Shown piece after piece: positions 42,001 through 53,100 of a DNA stretch of 64,000 nt. The stretch spans positions 301,073 to 365,072 of the forward strand of contig BLLK01000049.1 in NCBI GenBank assembly GCA_021927905.1. The letters run 5' to 3'. The stretch comes from Chaetoceros tenuissimus. Taxonomy: Eukaryota; Bacillariophyta; Thalassiosirophyceae; Chaetocerotales; Chaetocerotaceae. The notes under the pieces are model-generated. The model had not been told where the DNA came from. It saw only the letters and a program-made list of their open reading frames with translations, and did no database searches. The position numbers and the translations under genes were made by a program. Each line of letters opens with the position of its first letter. Position 1 is the stretch's first letter.

Positions 42001-42201
42001 TGCCAATATTGGAAAAAGGGATACAACACTGCTGAGTGTGGTTGGGACGGTGGAGACTGTATACCCGATGGTTTTCCTGATTGTCACGTAGATTTTCCAA
42101 AGTGGATTGGAGATGGTGATTGTCAGGCTGCATCTAGTCCTGTTTTTCAACACTACAACACTTCAGAGTGTGGGTACGACGGAGGTGACTGTCTTTTTTA
42201 A
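39028..42201 (+). CDS. Membrane-anchored Lin-12/Notch-repeat protein with in-frame TGA
   Basis: One frame of 1058 codons from MPNSNEPSDTNAG. About 100 acidic cytoplasmic residues precede one membrane helix (FFYIFVALFGLVLVGVIVVV), giving a type II topology, followed by about 24 LNR modules. Each follows the pattern C-x-(IGNG/IGDG)-x-C-...-E-C-GWDGGDC, with the Asp/Asn residues that bind calcium in Notch. Repeats are joined by YPNC/YPDC linkers. The frame is cut at 40309-40311 by TGA in module 8 (NRWD-stop-INNGYC), at a position between conserved parts where related modules have a residue such as Trp or Arg. Downstream modules are undamaged for 630 codons, so the stop is very recent, a sequence error, or read through. 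A cell-surface adhesion or signalling role is inferred. Confidence 0.8.
41260..41565 (+). repeat. Exact 153-bp in-frame tandem duplication
   Basis: 41260-41412 is repeated without a visible difference at 41413-41565. The 153 bases are 51 codons, so the frame is kept. The junction creates a chimeric LNR module (NTLECGWCSSRYNTEECG) with an extra cysteine pair. Identity over the full length means the event is very recent or an assembly artefact. Confidence 0.9.
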
Positions 42202-42776
42202 TATAAATCCATGTGCATTTTTCTTTTTCGTCTACTTTTGCAAATATGAATTTGTTCTTCTTTATAGCTTGATGCAAAATGATATTAAGAATTGTTGAAT
42301 CGTTTGTCGTACTAAGGAGTAAGATGTAGAAAGTATATTGAAGAAGAATGTTCCTACGTACACCCCACTCGAAAATGAATGGATTTCGAAGTGTAAATGA
42401 AATGTGAAATTCTTTCAAGACGCTAAACTAACGTTAAAAAAGGCCTGTCTCATTTTTGTCACAAATTTAGCATTTTACGATTCAGATCTGGGATCGATTC
42501 TTTACAGAACACTTATTGTACTGCTGCAGTAGTACTATCAGCAATCCACTTCACATGTGCCTTCTTTATATGTTATCAGAGTGCAGCTTTACAACAAATT
42601 CATTCATTCGAATTCACATTGAAAGCGAAATCAGAAGAAAGCTTTTTATGATTACATCTAATATATACAATATACATAATCTCAATACATTACGAACGAA
42701 GAAAACAGAGAGCAGCAAAAAGAAGCAACAGCTAATCACAAGCAACTAAAGCAGTCACATTCAAGAACCTCTAATT
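42202..42776. other. Intergenic spacer
   Basis: A 575-bp AT-rich spacer between two genes on the same strand, including the 3' end of the Notch-repeat gene and the promoter of the next. No gene or repeat seen. Confidence 0.5.
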
Positions 42777-44123
42777 ATGAGCAGCTTATCCGACGAAGAA
42801 GATGATACAATTAGCAGTAACAGGTACACCTACAAAGATGTCGTATTTTTCGACGTAACGAAAGAACGAAGACTCAATCTTCAAATACAAAGAAGATATC
42901 CATCCTATCTAGAAAGTAAAGTGTCAATACCTGTTTGGAATACATTTTGCGATCGTGTAGATGCAGCTTATGTACCTGTTCTCGAAGCAACACAGTATGA
43001 ATGTCTTATACGGTCCATTATTCTATTCTCATGTATAGGAGGATGGATTGCCATTGCTTTACTATGGAGTGTCTTCAATCTTGTCACTATGCCTCTGTGG
43101 GGATTTGGAATCTTATCCTTTGGAATGTTATTGGTGATACCATTTGGAACGACTTATTTATTCTTCATCCGAGAAGAACAGTATGAATTGAATCTATGGC
43201 CACACCGCATTCAATCTATATGTGATGATGTAAACGACTGGGTACCGGAAGTATCGTTTCATTTCATCTACTGTCAAGATCAATTTTATCTGAGTTATTT
43301 TGAAATTATAGTTGGTGAACATGAAAAAGTAACGAGGAATAGAGATGGACAGTGGACTGGTTGGGATAAAAGTTTGGCAGAACATAGATTCACTACTGTT
43401 TCTTCAGAACATGCCTTGGTGAATGGTTCTGATCGGGCAACGTCTCCATATCAAGTTTTTGCTGCTAGTCATTACGATGAAGAGGCTGCGGAGAGACGAA
43501 TTTTACAGAGTGATTCTGCCACTCGATATGCCGGTAACAGAGAGCAAATGGAAGAAGTTGAATTTCGAGAGGATTCCGAATCGGAGGATACTTCTTCGGG
43601 ATATGAGCAACATTCCAGATCTTCTCGTTCAACTGAAACGAAGAAATCTTGGATCAGTATTCCAAGTTTTAAGAATACGAAATTGAATGCGATTTTCAAA
43701 AAGAAAGGTGATCGACGGAATGTAGATGATACTCTTTTCAAGAAACATCGAAGAAAGCATTCACAAGAGGAAGGCTTTCATGATGATGAGAATCACAAAC
43801 ATTTGGGAAAAGCTATGGATGAGGTATACAAAGGGATCCATAGGCAGTCAAGCAAGAGACGAAACAAACCTGTTGAACCTCCGCAGAAAATTAAGAGTAT
43901 CTACAAACCAAAATCGTCACTTGATAAGAACCCAGTTCGAGAAGATGCGACAACACGTGTATCATTTACTAGCCCTGTTTCAGAAGCGGCGAATGAAGAA
44001 CGTGCGAGGAGAATAGGTCGAGAATTGAGTACATTGGCATTGATGAGAGGCAAGTTGACAGAAAAGCAATATCAAGCAAGGAAGAAACAAATCATTCAAG
44101 GGAAAGTTGATTTAATGTTGTAA
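42777..44123 (+). CDS. Two-TM protein with a SHOCT-like C-terminus
   Basis: A 448-residue protein. An acidic N-terminus (MSSLSDEEDDT) precedes two membrane helices near residues 82-104 and 107-131, probably a hairpin with both ends in the cytoplasm. Then come a folded part of unknown type (to about 210), a long Ser/Lys/Glu-rich disordered region, and a final ~30 residues, LSTLALMRGKLTEKQYQARK and KQIIQG, that resemble the short C-terminal SHOCT oligomerisation motif. No enzymatic motif is seen. It is convergent with the receptor gene at 44307. Function unknown. Confidence 0.7.
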   Translation: MSSLSDEEDDTISSNRYTYKDVVFFDVTKERRLNLQIQRRYPSYLESKVSIPVWNTFCDRVDAAYVPVLEATQYECLIRSIILFSCIGGWIAIALLWSVFNLVTMPLWGFGILSFGMLLVIPFGTTYLFFIREEQYELNLWPHRIQSICDDVNDWVPEVSFHFIYCQDQFYLSYFEIIVGEHEKVTRNRDGQWTGWDKSLAEHRFTTVSSEHALVNGSDRATSPYQVFAASHYDEEAAERRILQSDSATRYAGNREQMEEVEFREDSESEDTSSGYEQHSRSSRSTETKKSWISIPSFKNTKLNAIFKKKGDRRNVDDTLFKKHRRKHSQEEGFHDDENHKHLGKAMDEVYKGIHRQSSKRRNKPVEPPQKIKSIYKPKSSLDKNPVREDATTRVSFTSPVSEAANEERARRIGRELSTLALMRGKLTEKQYQARKKQIIQGKVDLML

Positions 44124-44306
44124 AAGGGTTGTTGTAAATTCTTTCGCATGCTACTGTATTTAAGTTTCGTAGGATATTGCTTATCTTTAAAAAGAAGGAG
44201 ATAGTCTAACCTACATCAAACGTACCTCAAGTATATACTTTCAATTCGATGGATCAATAAGTCTACAAAAGTTTATAATGCATTTTTATTAGTCCCCAGT
44301 TAGACT

Positions 44307-45699
44307 TTAGAAATTATAATGCAGTTTCCCCTTGAATGAAATATCTGAATGCATGTCGGAACTATTGCTAATACCAAAGTTGGAAAACTTTCCATTTGAC
44401 TTTGACTGATCAAAACTCAAATCAATATTTTCCATGTCATCAATGTTTAATACATTCTCTTTCCTTTTAGAGAATTCTAATCCATCAGACTTGTTTTCAT
44501 TTTCTTTATTTTGACTAGTACAATCTACGAATTCAATGTTGGAAAAGTATGCGTGATCATCCGCACCATCTTTGTCTGTTAAGAGAGATTTCAAAGCTTC
44601 AATTGTTGTTGCTGTGGGCTTTCTCAATCGTATCCCATATATTTTACCCCAAACAAAGATGATAAGATTGAAGAAGCCATGTAAAGGAGAAAATATCAAA
44701 GTCAATGATCTCGTAGTGGGTGTAGGATTTCTTGCACTCTGGTTCAAAATGGAAGGAACTTGCGTTACAACCAATGCCATGATGTAGAGAAATGAATGTT
44801 TGACGACAATTTTGCTTGTCTCCTTTCGAAAGTTGTATTCATCTGCTTTTTCACTACTTTCTGATGCACTCATCTTGCTTTTATACATCGCTCTACATAA
44901 AGTGAAACATACAATACTCAGAGAAAGAATGATGAAGGCAACGTTCAACAGATTGAGTACAATGACCATCTGAGATCCAAGAGACAGTACTTCCGAGCTT
45001 CCACGGATACATTTTTCGTTTTCGCATCCATTTGGTAATGTATCAGGCCAACAAAATGGAAAATCCTTGGAAGGGTTCATCATGTCGTTGAGCAGCATAT
45101 AAACGGAAAAGGCCAAGGCAGTACCTTGAGGAAACAAATGAAGAAACCACTCAATTCTCCTCTGAATAAATTGTTGAGTTAGGCCAAATGTTAAAGAACA
45201 TGCATAGTATATACATAATGATGAAACATAGGCTCCCGATGCAAATGTGCCGCATGTAAATGCAAATCCCTGGTAGTTGCATGTATACGTATTACCAAAT
45301 ATAGTCCATGTGTCTGGGAACAGCTCTGCCAAGTCTGATGGAAGCATAACCGTTCCAAGTGCAACTGCACTATGAGCTAAGATATCATATATACTCATTG
45401 CAAATAGAATGCGATGGTAAATTGATTGCAGCCCTGATTGACTTCGAAGGATGATGTAAATGATGATAGCTGAACAAATTGTGGAGAGACTTCCAGAAAA
45501 CCTATAGTAGAAGAAGTTGTAATCAATCGTGGTTTAGCAAGGTAAAAACTGAAAAAGAGATGTTCTTGTACTCTAGTAGTAGCAAAGAGGAGAAAGAACT
45601 AGCTACTATCAAATAACCACATCATGAACTGAACGACAGTAGCACTCACCTTGGCATCATGGTCGCAAAACCATCAGACCACCATTTTGAATCTGTCAT
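44307..45699 (-). CDS. 7TM GPCR-like receptor, two exons
   Basis: Exon 1 is 45699-45650 (MTDSKWWSDGFATMMP) and exon 2 is 45501-44307. A 148-bp intron (donor GTGAGT, acceptor ACTATAG) joins them in phase to give MMPRFSGSLSTICSAIIIYI, which completes helix 1. The product is 414 residues with seven helices. Helix 2 has MSIYDILAHS, matching LSIADVLHS of the receptor at 5642. A Cys before helix 3 (NTYTCNYQGF) and Cys residues in the second outer loop are present. A short charged third inner loop and a long acidic C-terminal tail follow. The helix-7 IYTRP motif of the other two is not kept (FVWGKIYGIRLRKP instead). Ligand unknown. It is the only one of the three window receptors with an intron. Confidence 0.8.
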
Positions 45700-46670
45700 G
45701 TCTTGTTGTAACTTGTAACTTCTCCTCAGAGCCTCCGATTTTACGCTGCTGTTCTTCGTATCTAAGCCGTGATTTGCTTTTGACTTTTATTCCTAAGTAT
45801 GATGAGTTGAGTCAGTCGACACTTTCATGAGTAGACCACAACTTCAACTTCTCAACGTGCAATAAATTGTCGGAAGAAAGTACACCTTCTATGACTTTTG
45901 TGGATCTAGATTACACTCCAGCACCACAAATAAGAAGTACATTTTTTTCCAGCAGGGCTCGTGTACATCTAAAGTCTGTGGAGATCTGAACCCTTGCCGT
46001 AACATCTTAAACTTGGCCTAGGTAGTACTTAGTCCCTCAGTATTCTTCTTCTTTGATTTAAGTTCGGATTGCTTTTGTAATTTTTGGCTTGTTATGCTTT
46101 TGGTTTCTTATTTTGTTTCATAGTTGGGATCATATTTATGTTCAATAAGGTTTATACGTATATTGTGGGCTTATATTGCAAATGGAGTACTTTTCCAACG
46201 ATTAGTAAGGAGGAAATTGAAATATAAATTCCTGGAATTTGAACTCCTTCACCTATGACTGTACTAAGCTCTAATCACCTTCTTAGGTTTTCAGAAATCT
46301 GAGCCTCCAACTTCTTATTCGGTGAACTTCTTAAACCTGATGCTGGAGTGTAGTACTACTTACATCGGTCAATTTTTTTTTTTAAAAAGAGAAATGAATA
46401 CTAATTATGGCTTTAATGAAAGGTGTAAAAGAATCGTAGATTGATTCATAATATGAAATTATATCTTAATCGCCATAGAAATACTTCTTACATTTGCCAT
46501 GGCCCAATGGACTAATGCTAATGTCAATGGTGCACAAAATTTCCTTCAGCCACCTGCCTTCTTATTTAGAAAAAGTAAAATCTTCACAGAAACAAAATAA
46601 TAAGTTAACAAGTTTACCTAGTACTATGTTGTAAAATTTTAAAAAAAAAATTCTTCATACAAGTTATTTA
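45700..46670. other. Intergenic region with a candidate MITE
   Basis: This 971-bp spacer lies between the receptor (-) start and the end of the HSF gene. Its centre is occupied by a candidate miniature inverted-repeat element, listed separately. The rest shows nothing else. Confidence 0.5.
45914..46350. mobile_element. Candidate MITE with terminal inverted repeats and TA ends
   Basis: The left end, CACTCCAGCACCACAAATAA followed by GAAGT, is matched inverted at the right end (ACTTCTTAAACCTGATGCTGGAGTG): 12 terminal bases including the TA agree, then about 8 of the next 15. The 437-bp element is flanked on both sides by TA (45912-45913 and 46351-46352), the target duplication expected for Tc1/mariner-type MITEs. 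It has no coding capacity. Confidence 0.5.
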
Positions 46671-47501
46671 CTAGTCAAATACATCACAAAGAGTTCTTGG
46701 ATCGTCAGGTAAAACAGCTTTCATTTGCTCTAAAAGCTCGGGCTCAAAGTCGATATATGGGATTTTTTCTTGCACATGAAAAGCTTTTAAATCATCTGGT
46801 TTTACCATGACACTCAAAATACTACTAAAAAGTACCCTTTCAGTAATATTCTCAATCATACTATTTCTTGAATCATTTCTTTCAGATACTATTTGGTTGA
46901 CATAGATATTCATATTTGTCGGGTCAGTGATTTGGTCCTCTTGACAATTTCGTAGAGTCAGAAGAAGGTTTCTACTTGAACATTCTGAGGAAAAATATCC
47001 GTGTTCTTCCTGTGGCTTTGAAGAAGAAGAAGGAATGCCTTCTGGTACCATTCGAGACTGGTGGTTGTATGATGGCATAGGTGGCAAGCTGTGAAACATG
47101 GGCTCTTGATAACAAGGCAGCACTTGCTCGGAGCCATTATCATCGTGGAAGGAAGAAGAAGAAAAAGAAGAAGTACTACTGATAGTGTCTTTTCTTTTGA
47201 TTGACGCACATAACTCATACTGTGTACGGAGGAACATGGGATGATAGTACCAACCTTTGTCGGGATTTTTCAGCCCTTGTATTTGTCGAAAGCCCCAATG
47301 GTTGAGGCTTCTACGAAAAGAACTGTATTTTATCGTATTGAAGAAGAGGTGTAGTAGCTCTTCTTCTAATCTCTTCTTGTCATGAATACGGAAGCAGCGG
47401 CCGTGGTGCTGCCATGTGATGATGGAGTCATAATGTTTGCTGTGCTTGTCAGCAAGCTCTAACAAATGGTAAAGTTTGACTGGAAATGGATTTGTAATCA
47501 T
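46671..47501 (-). CDS. Heat-shock-factor-type transcription factor
   Basis: A 276-residue protein with an N-terminal HSF DNA-binding domain, about residues 4-100: PFPVKLYHLLELAD, then IITWQHHGRCFRIHDKKRLE and the recognition-helix part SSFRRSLNHWGFRQI, ending GWYYHPMFLR. The recognition helix keeps the order S-F-R-R-x-L-x-x-W-G-F of the family (R-Q-L-N-x-Y-G-F in animals). No clear hydrophobic heptad trimerisation region is seen; a Ser/Pro-rich stretch follows, then an acidic C-terminus. HSF-type factors are greatly expanded in diatoms and most are not proven to respond to heat. It should act in the nucleus; targets are unknown. Confidence 0.9.
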   Translation of the reverse strand: MITNPFPVKLYHLLELADKHSKHYDSIITWQHHGRCFRIHDKKRLEEELLHLFFNTIKYSSFRRSLNHWGFRQIQGLKNPDKGWYYHPMFLRTQYELCASIKRKDTISSTSSFSSSSFHDDNGSEQVLPCYQEPMFHSLPPMPSYNHQSRMVPEGIPSSSSKPQEEHGYFSSECSSRNLLLTLRNCQEDQITDPTNMNIYVNQIVSERNDSRNSMIENITERVLFSSILSVMVKPDDLKAFHVQEKIPYIDFEPELLEQMKAVLPDDPRTLCDVFD

Positions 47502-48651
47502 TTTGTTGCGTTACAGCTTTCTGTAGACCTGGAATGTGGAAAACAAATTTGAGAATTACAGCGTCCAAACCTGAATGAATACTGATCAGCAAACGAAAAT
47601 CAAGATTTCAATCCCGCCGTGCTCTCAAACAAATCATGTCAACTTCAAACATACCTTTTTGCTCAACAACTAGTGTCTAATACGTTCTGAAAGCTATAAA
47701 TAATAGAGCAAATTTTGTTGTGAAGTAACGAAGTGTTTGATACTGCAGCCCTAAAACCAAAAACATGCCATCGCTAGATGGCAGATGGCAGAACACCTGC
47801 ACCATCTTTGGAAAAGAAGGGGAAGAAGGAAAAGAATGGGAAGGATTCCAGAATCCGGGGAAATTACATGACGAAACAAGGTAGCATCAATGCATCGAAA
47901 GGGATGCAAGGTAAATAATACTGTATTACTGTTATTCTCGTGACTCGGCGGGCTAAACTCTCGATTCTACGTTCTTTTCTAATCTGTGAAAACCTTATGA
48001 ACATCGCGATTTTCGATACCGACGTACGTATTAGTTTGCAAATACCGCACGGTGCCACCTTCGCCATATTTCCTATCTTTTTTCTCAATTATTGATTATT
48101 CCTCCCTTTCCGGCACGTGGCAAGCAGCGTCGAGGATAAAGTTTTCTAGGACGATTTCTGTAGATTTGTCTGCGAACATTGTTGGACCGCATGAAGAACA
48201 TCCAGACGAGAACCTGTTCCTTTTTTTATTGCCCAAGCCCTATTCTGCTCTATTATCAATAGCTTTCAGAACGTTCCAAAGAGATTGCAAGCAGGTCTGT
48301 TGGGAAATTTGTAACACATTAGGAAGGACACAGGACCGCTCAATAACAGTGTGTCCAGGACAGCTGGCAGAATGCTCAGCAAGTCTAATGCATTGGGAAC
48401 AGCTGTCGCAAATAGGGTTTCTTCGTTTCTCCGATGGCAGCTAGCTAGCTAGATAGATTGGCCATTTGAAGATTCGTTGTATGAATCTTTTCTCACATGC
48501 CAAAGTAGCAATAGACCCTAGCCAAATGGTCCTCCTCCACCAAAAGTCACGTTTCAACGCAAGCCAACACACACATCCTTCAATTCAAATTCAACACAAA
48601 CTTTCACTCACCTTTGACGGCATCCTTCGTCATTTTGAAACCATTTCAAAA
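47502..48651. other. Divergent intergenic region
   Basis: About 1.15 kb between the HSF gene (-) and the CDF gene (+). It carries a G-box-type GGCACGTGGC at 48111-48120. A 130-codon frame at 48052-48444 has no family resemblance. The in-frame extension of the CDF gene back to an ATG at 48481 is possible but looks unlike a conserved protein. Confidence 0.45.
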
Positions 48652-50042
48652 ATGACTTCCACTCCAGAAACTACTAAACTAACATCAGAGGAATTCTTTG
48701 CACAAGATGATTTATCAATGGTCAACTCTGTCAAAAGTTCTACTTCAAATTCTTCCTCTATAGATTTCAACGACACATCCCACATCTCCATGCCATCTCA
48801 ACATTTAAATAACGGCATTTCCAACAGCCACAATTTGAAAGATTACGGCAGTCTTCCAAGAATCACAGATGAATCCGATCTCTCAACATTAAAAGATGAC
48901 AATACATTCTTTTCCGAAGCAGAATCATCAGCTGCGAATAAAAATACTCCATTGAGACGTTTGGCAATTGACATGAGTCTCTATCTCAATCTCATTATTT
49001 TAGCTTCGAAATTGATTGCTTACATTCAGACTCTTTCCTTGTCGGTATTGGCTGCACTTACGGATTCTTTACTAGATGTCATTTCACAGCTTGTTTTAAA
49101 TTATACTGAAAAGCATTCGACGAAATCGCGATCGTCGGCTTTGTATCCAGCTGGTGCGGCTCGACTTGAACCTGTCGGAGTATTGACATGTGCGGCCTTG
49201 ATGGGTAAGTTATCTATTTTATAAAATGACATATTTTGTACAAATGAGAGATTTTCTTGCTCATCTTTATCGCATTAGGAATGGCTTCCTTCGAAATTCT
49301 CAAGGAAAGTATTGAATCACTCTTGTATGATGGAAATGTCATGCATGAACATTTACAAGATGGTCAGAATCTTTCGTCCGTTTATGGAATGACATTTATT
49401 GTATTTATCAAACTTGGATTATACTATTTATGTGAATACAGTCGACCACTCAAGACATCGAATATTGGTGGGACAGTCGTGAAGCAATCCATGAAAGTTT
49501 CAGATCCGACTTTGGAAGCTTTGGCGCAAGATCATTGGAATGATGCGCTTTCGAATGGTGTGGCTGCTATCGCTTTGTGTGCGGCGCTTTGGTCCAAGGA
49601 TTTGTGGTTTTTAGATCCTATTGGTGCAATTATTATTTCGGTATACATTATTTATTCGTGGTATGAAACTGGCAAGGAACAGATTGAACAATTGACTGGG
49701 AAATCTGCACCGGATGATTTTATTGATGAATTGTATGATATCGCGAGTAACTTTGATAAACGTATGATAGTAGACGTTGTGAGAGCATACCATTTCGGAC
49801 CAAAGTTCTTGGTAGAGCTTGAAGTTGTGCTTCCAAAGGATACTCTTTTGATGGAATCTCATGATTTGGGCATGGAGTTGCAGTATGAAATTGAAGGAAG
49901 AGAAGAAGTAGAGCGGTGCTTTGTTCATATTGACTATGAAATGAGGCCTTATGATGAGCACGTTGTGAGTAAAGTTCCAGAACTTAGAGCCAAGTATCGT
50001 CCAAGTGCCAGTCATATGAGTTTTGGCAATCATTCTGTATAA
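48652..50042 (+). CDS. Cation diffusion facilitator, Mn-type
   Basis: Two exons, 48652-49204 and 49279-50042, joined by a 74-bp intron (donor GTAAGT, acceptor CATTAG) giving CAALMGMASFEILKESIESL, the expected CDF sequence after helix 3. The product is 438 residues. I chose the ATG of MTSTPETTKL (context AAAAATGAC); an upstream ATG at 48481 is in frame. A Ser-rich cytoplasmic N-terminus (about 100 residues) precedes six helices. The metal sites read DSLLD in helix 2 and DHWND in helix 5. DxxxD in both is typical of manganese-type CDFs (plant MTP8-11), whereas zinc types have HxxxD. The C-terminal domain (VDVVRAYHFGPKFLVELEVV) is the usual dimerising ferredoxin-like fold. It would export Mn2+ from the cytoplasm to a vacuole, Golgi or outside. 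Confidence 0.9.
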
Positions 50043-50187
50043 ATATCTACTACATTTTCATTGGGTTAATCTAATTTTGCACAAATACGATTTTGTTAAA
50101 GTTTAATATAGAATGTACATGAGAATCAATCGTTTTGACTATCAAAGGCTTAGATGTTCTTGTAGCATCTCGTTCGTTCGTTAATTC

Positions 50188-53100
50188 TCAACTCTTCTCT
50201 CTACTGTCTTCCTCTTCGTCCTCTTGGCCACATACTGCCTTTGCTATCCTCCCAAACAACTCATCTCGACGCAAATCACGCTTACTTGTTATCCGTGCTC
50301 TGCATATCGGGCATTCCTTTCCGCATTTTGCAATTGCATCTTCTATGCATACATAGCAAAAGCGATGGCAGCATTCCGGAACTATGCATGGATCTTTCAT
50401 AGGATTGAAACAAATTGGACATTGAAGGTCTTCTTGCAAATCTTTCGCAAATGCTTGCATTTCTTGTAGTTGTTTGTTCATTGCCAATTGCTGTTTGAGT
50501 CTTTCAATTTCGTTGTTTTTCGCGTCTATGATTGAGTCCTTTTCCTTTACTATCTTATCCATTTTCTTCTTATATTCATCGTCAATTCTACCAGATGCAG
50601 GTCCACAATCGATAGAGTCTATTTTCAATGCAGCAAACTGTTTGTACTTTTTATCTTGTATCAAAGGCTTCGCCTGAAATACAGTTTCCATAAGTGCAAT
50701 CTCAAAATGATGCAATCCTTTTGATGCTGTATTCTTGAGCTCGTCATGGCGATCTTCGTCTGTACATTTCTTAGTACCTTTGTTGAACCATGCCTCATCA
50801 TAGGCTCCAATATTGTATTGTCTATTGTAGCTGTTAAGGAATCTCTGTAAATCACTATATAGTCTTTCAGAATTGACATCCAAAGAGCAGTCTAAGTAGC
50901 CATCTTCTAGCTTCAACTTGAATATTCTTTGCAAACGAACCCACTTCGTCCAATTAATGAAAGTTGTCTGCATGCAACGAAATTTGTTGTAAATCTCCAA
51001 GTTAAGACCATCATTGTCGAATGTAGGGTCACAACAAGATAATTGGAAATGATTTGAAAAACGAGTGACATACCACCAAGGAGGTATCCCATCGCACCTT
51101 AATTCTTCTGGTAGCTTATCGTGATCCTGGTATTTGATGAAAAGAATGAGAGCTGAGAAGTAGTTCAGGTATCGCATTGCTCTTGTTCTCCATATGTTCT
51201 TTGATCTGAGTTCAGATGGTGCTTGAGGGTATGCAAATACTTTCAATATTGTAAACATGAAGTTCCACATTTTGTCTTCCGACGCACAACAATTGGTGCT
51301 AATATCATAGTTCTTGATGAAGTCTACTGATATGGGATATAGTAAAGCTTGTGGTATGACAATCTTGCTTGGAAATCCTTTTAGTTGTAATTTTTCTTCT
51401 TCCCTGGATATATTTTTGGCTCGTTTCTCTTTGGTGCTCTTCACATTATTATCATCTTTACAAGCTAAGCTCCGTTTCGAAACTTTAGTGATGTTATTCA
51501 AATCATTGCTGTCATCACTATCTATGCTTTGTGTCGTTATTCCTTCAATCAAATTACGATCGTCAGTACTACTTGATCTGCCTTGCTTTGTACTTGCATT
51601 AGTACTCTTTGAATCTACATGCTTCTTGGCACCCGAAAGTAGCAGATGTTTGATAGACGCTGCACCATTGAATCTATTTTTGACATCATTATCTGTTCTT
51701 CCATTCATACACTTGGCAATCTCGGCCCAACTATTTCCTTTTTCTTTTTGTAACTTCACCAGCAACAAGTCTTCTTCTTTTGTCCATGCATTTTTATTAA
51801 TGTTTGGATCCAAATGATTACACCATCTATCTCGACACTGAGGGGCTGTCTTTCCTTCGAACTCTTTTGCAATTAAAGTCCACTTCTTTCCATGTATCTT
51901 GATTAATGTAACCAACTTTGCATCCTTTTCAGGACTCCATCTCTTACTGCTTATTGGACCTTTTCTATTCACACTGATTTTCATATTATTTGGCGGTATA
52001 TGTTCCGACCACCGTTCTTCACATTCTGCAGCTGATCTTCCTTCCATCTCGTTAGATATTACAGTCCAATTTAGTTCGAAACCATATTTTTCAACAAGTT
52101 CGCGAAGCTTTGTATCCTCATGTAGCTTCCATGGAATGAATGTTGTTGTGAATTGAGAATTCCATCGATATTGACATTGTTCACTTGTACGATTTGGGAC
52201 TTCTTCTGCAATCCTTTTCCAGTTGCTTCTACCTGTGTTTGTCCTTCCATGCTTTTTAACTGATGCAAGAAGAGCTTTGTCTTCTTCCGCGGTCCACGTG
52301 GTCCAATGCTTCACTTTCAAGCCGACATGTTCCTCTTCTTCGGTAATCCATCTCTTTCTTTTTAATGATTCCGATTTCTTGTTTGGAGTATGGTTGACTT
52401 TGTTATTCCCTGTCTTCTCAGCTGCTTTATGTGACACTCTCTTTTTACAGTCGTCGTCTTCATCATATTTCAATGGTTCTCTCATATTAACATCCTCTGC
52501 TATGTAATTTGGGCTAGCTCTCTTCGGAGTTTCAGACCTAATTTGATTCTTATTCTTTTCACTGGCTGTTCTTGCAGACTGTGTATTGTCTTCTCTTGGT
52601 GTATTAATCAATGTAGCAGGTTTGAATGTCATTGATTTATGATCTTCTTCATTACGTCTGGGAGTTCTTCTCTTCCCAAGCGAGTATGGCTTGTCAACTG
52701 GTCCTACCCATCCATATTTTTTGTGTGCAAACTCTTTTATATCATCTTCTGTTTCAAAGTAATGTACATTTCTAGTAAGAGTACTCTTCTTGAAACCTAT
52801 GAATTCTTTCATGTATCGAGTGGTGCTAACAGCTGAAGGGTACTGCAATTGATTAACAAATTCAAGTACAGAGTACATAACTTGCCAATCAGAATTCTTG
52901 TCAGGGAAATCTATCTGTGGACCGGTCCAACCATAAATTTTGTGTACAGCTTTTATAGCTGCTTCCTCCGTCACATAATAGTCTACATTTTCAATCCAAG
53001 TCTTTTTTACATACTCTAGACCATTTTCTTCATATTCAAGGCCACCAGGAATGTAGTAAGTAGAAATAAAACCTCCTTGACCAGGAACTACATTCCAACC

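Noticed and set aside
48052-48444. 130-codon open frame on the plus strand
   Set aside because: No recognisable domain; sits in the upstream region of the CDF gene and does not splice clearly into it.
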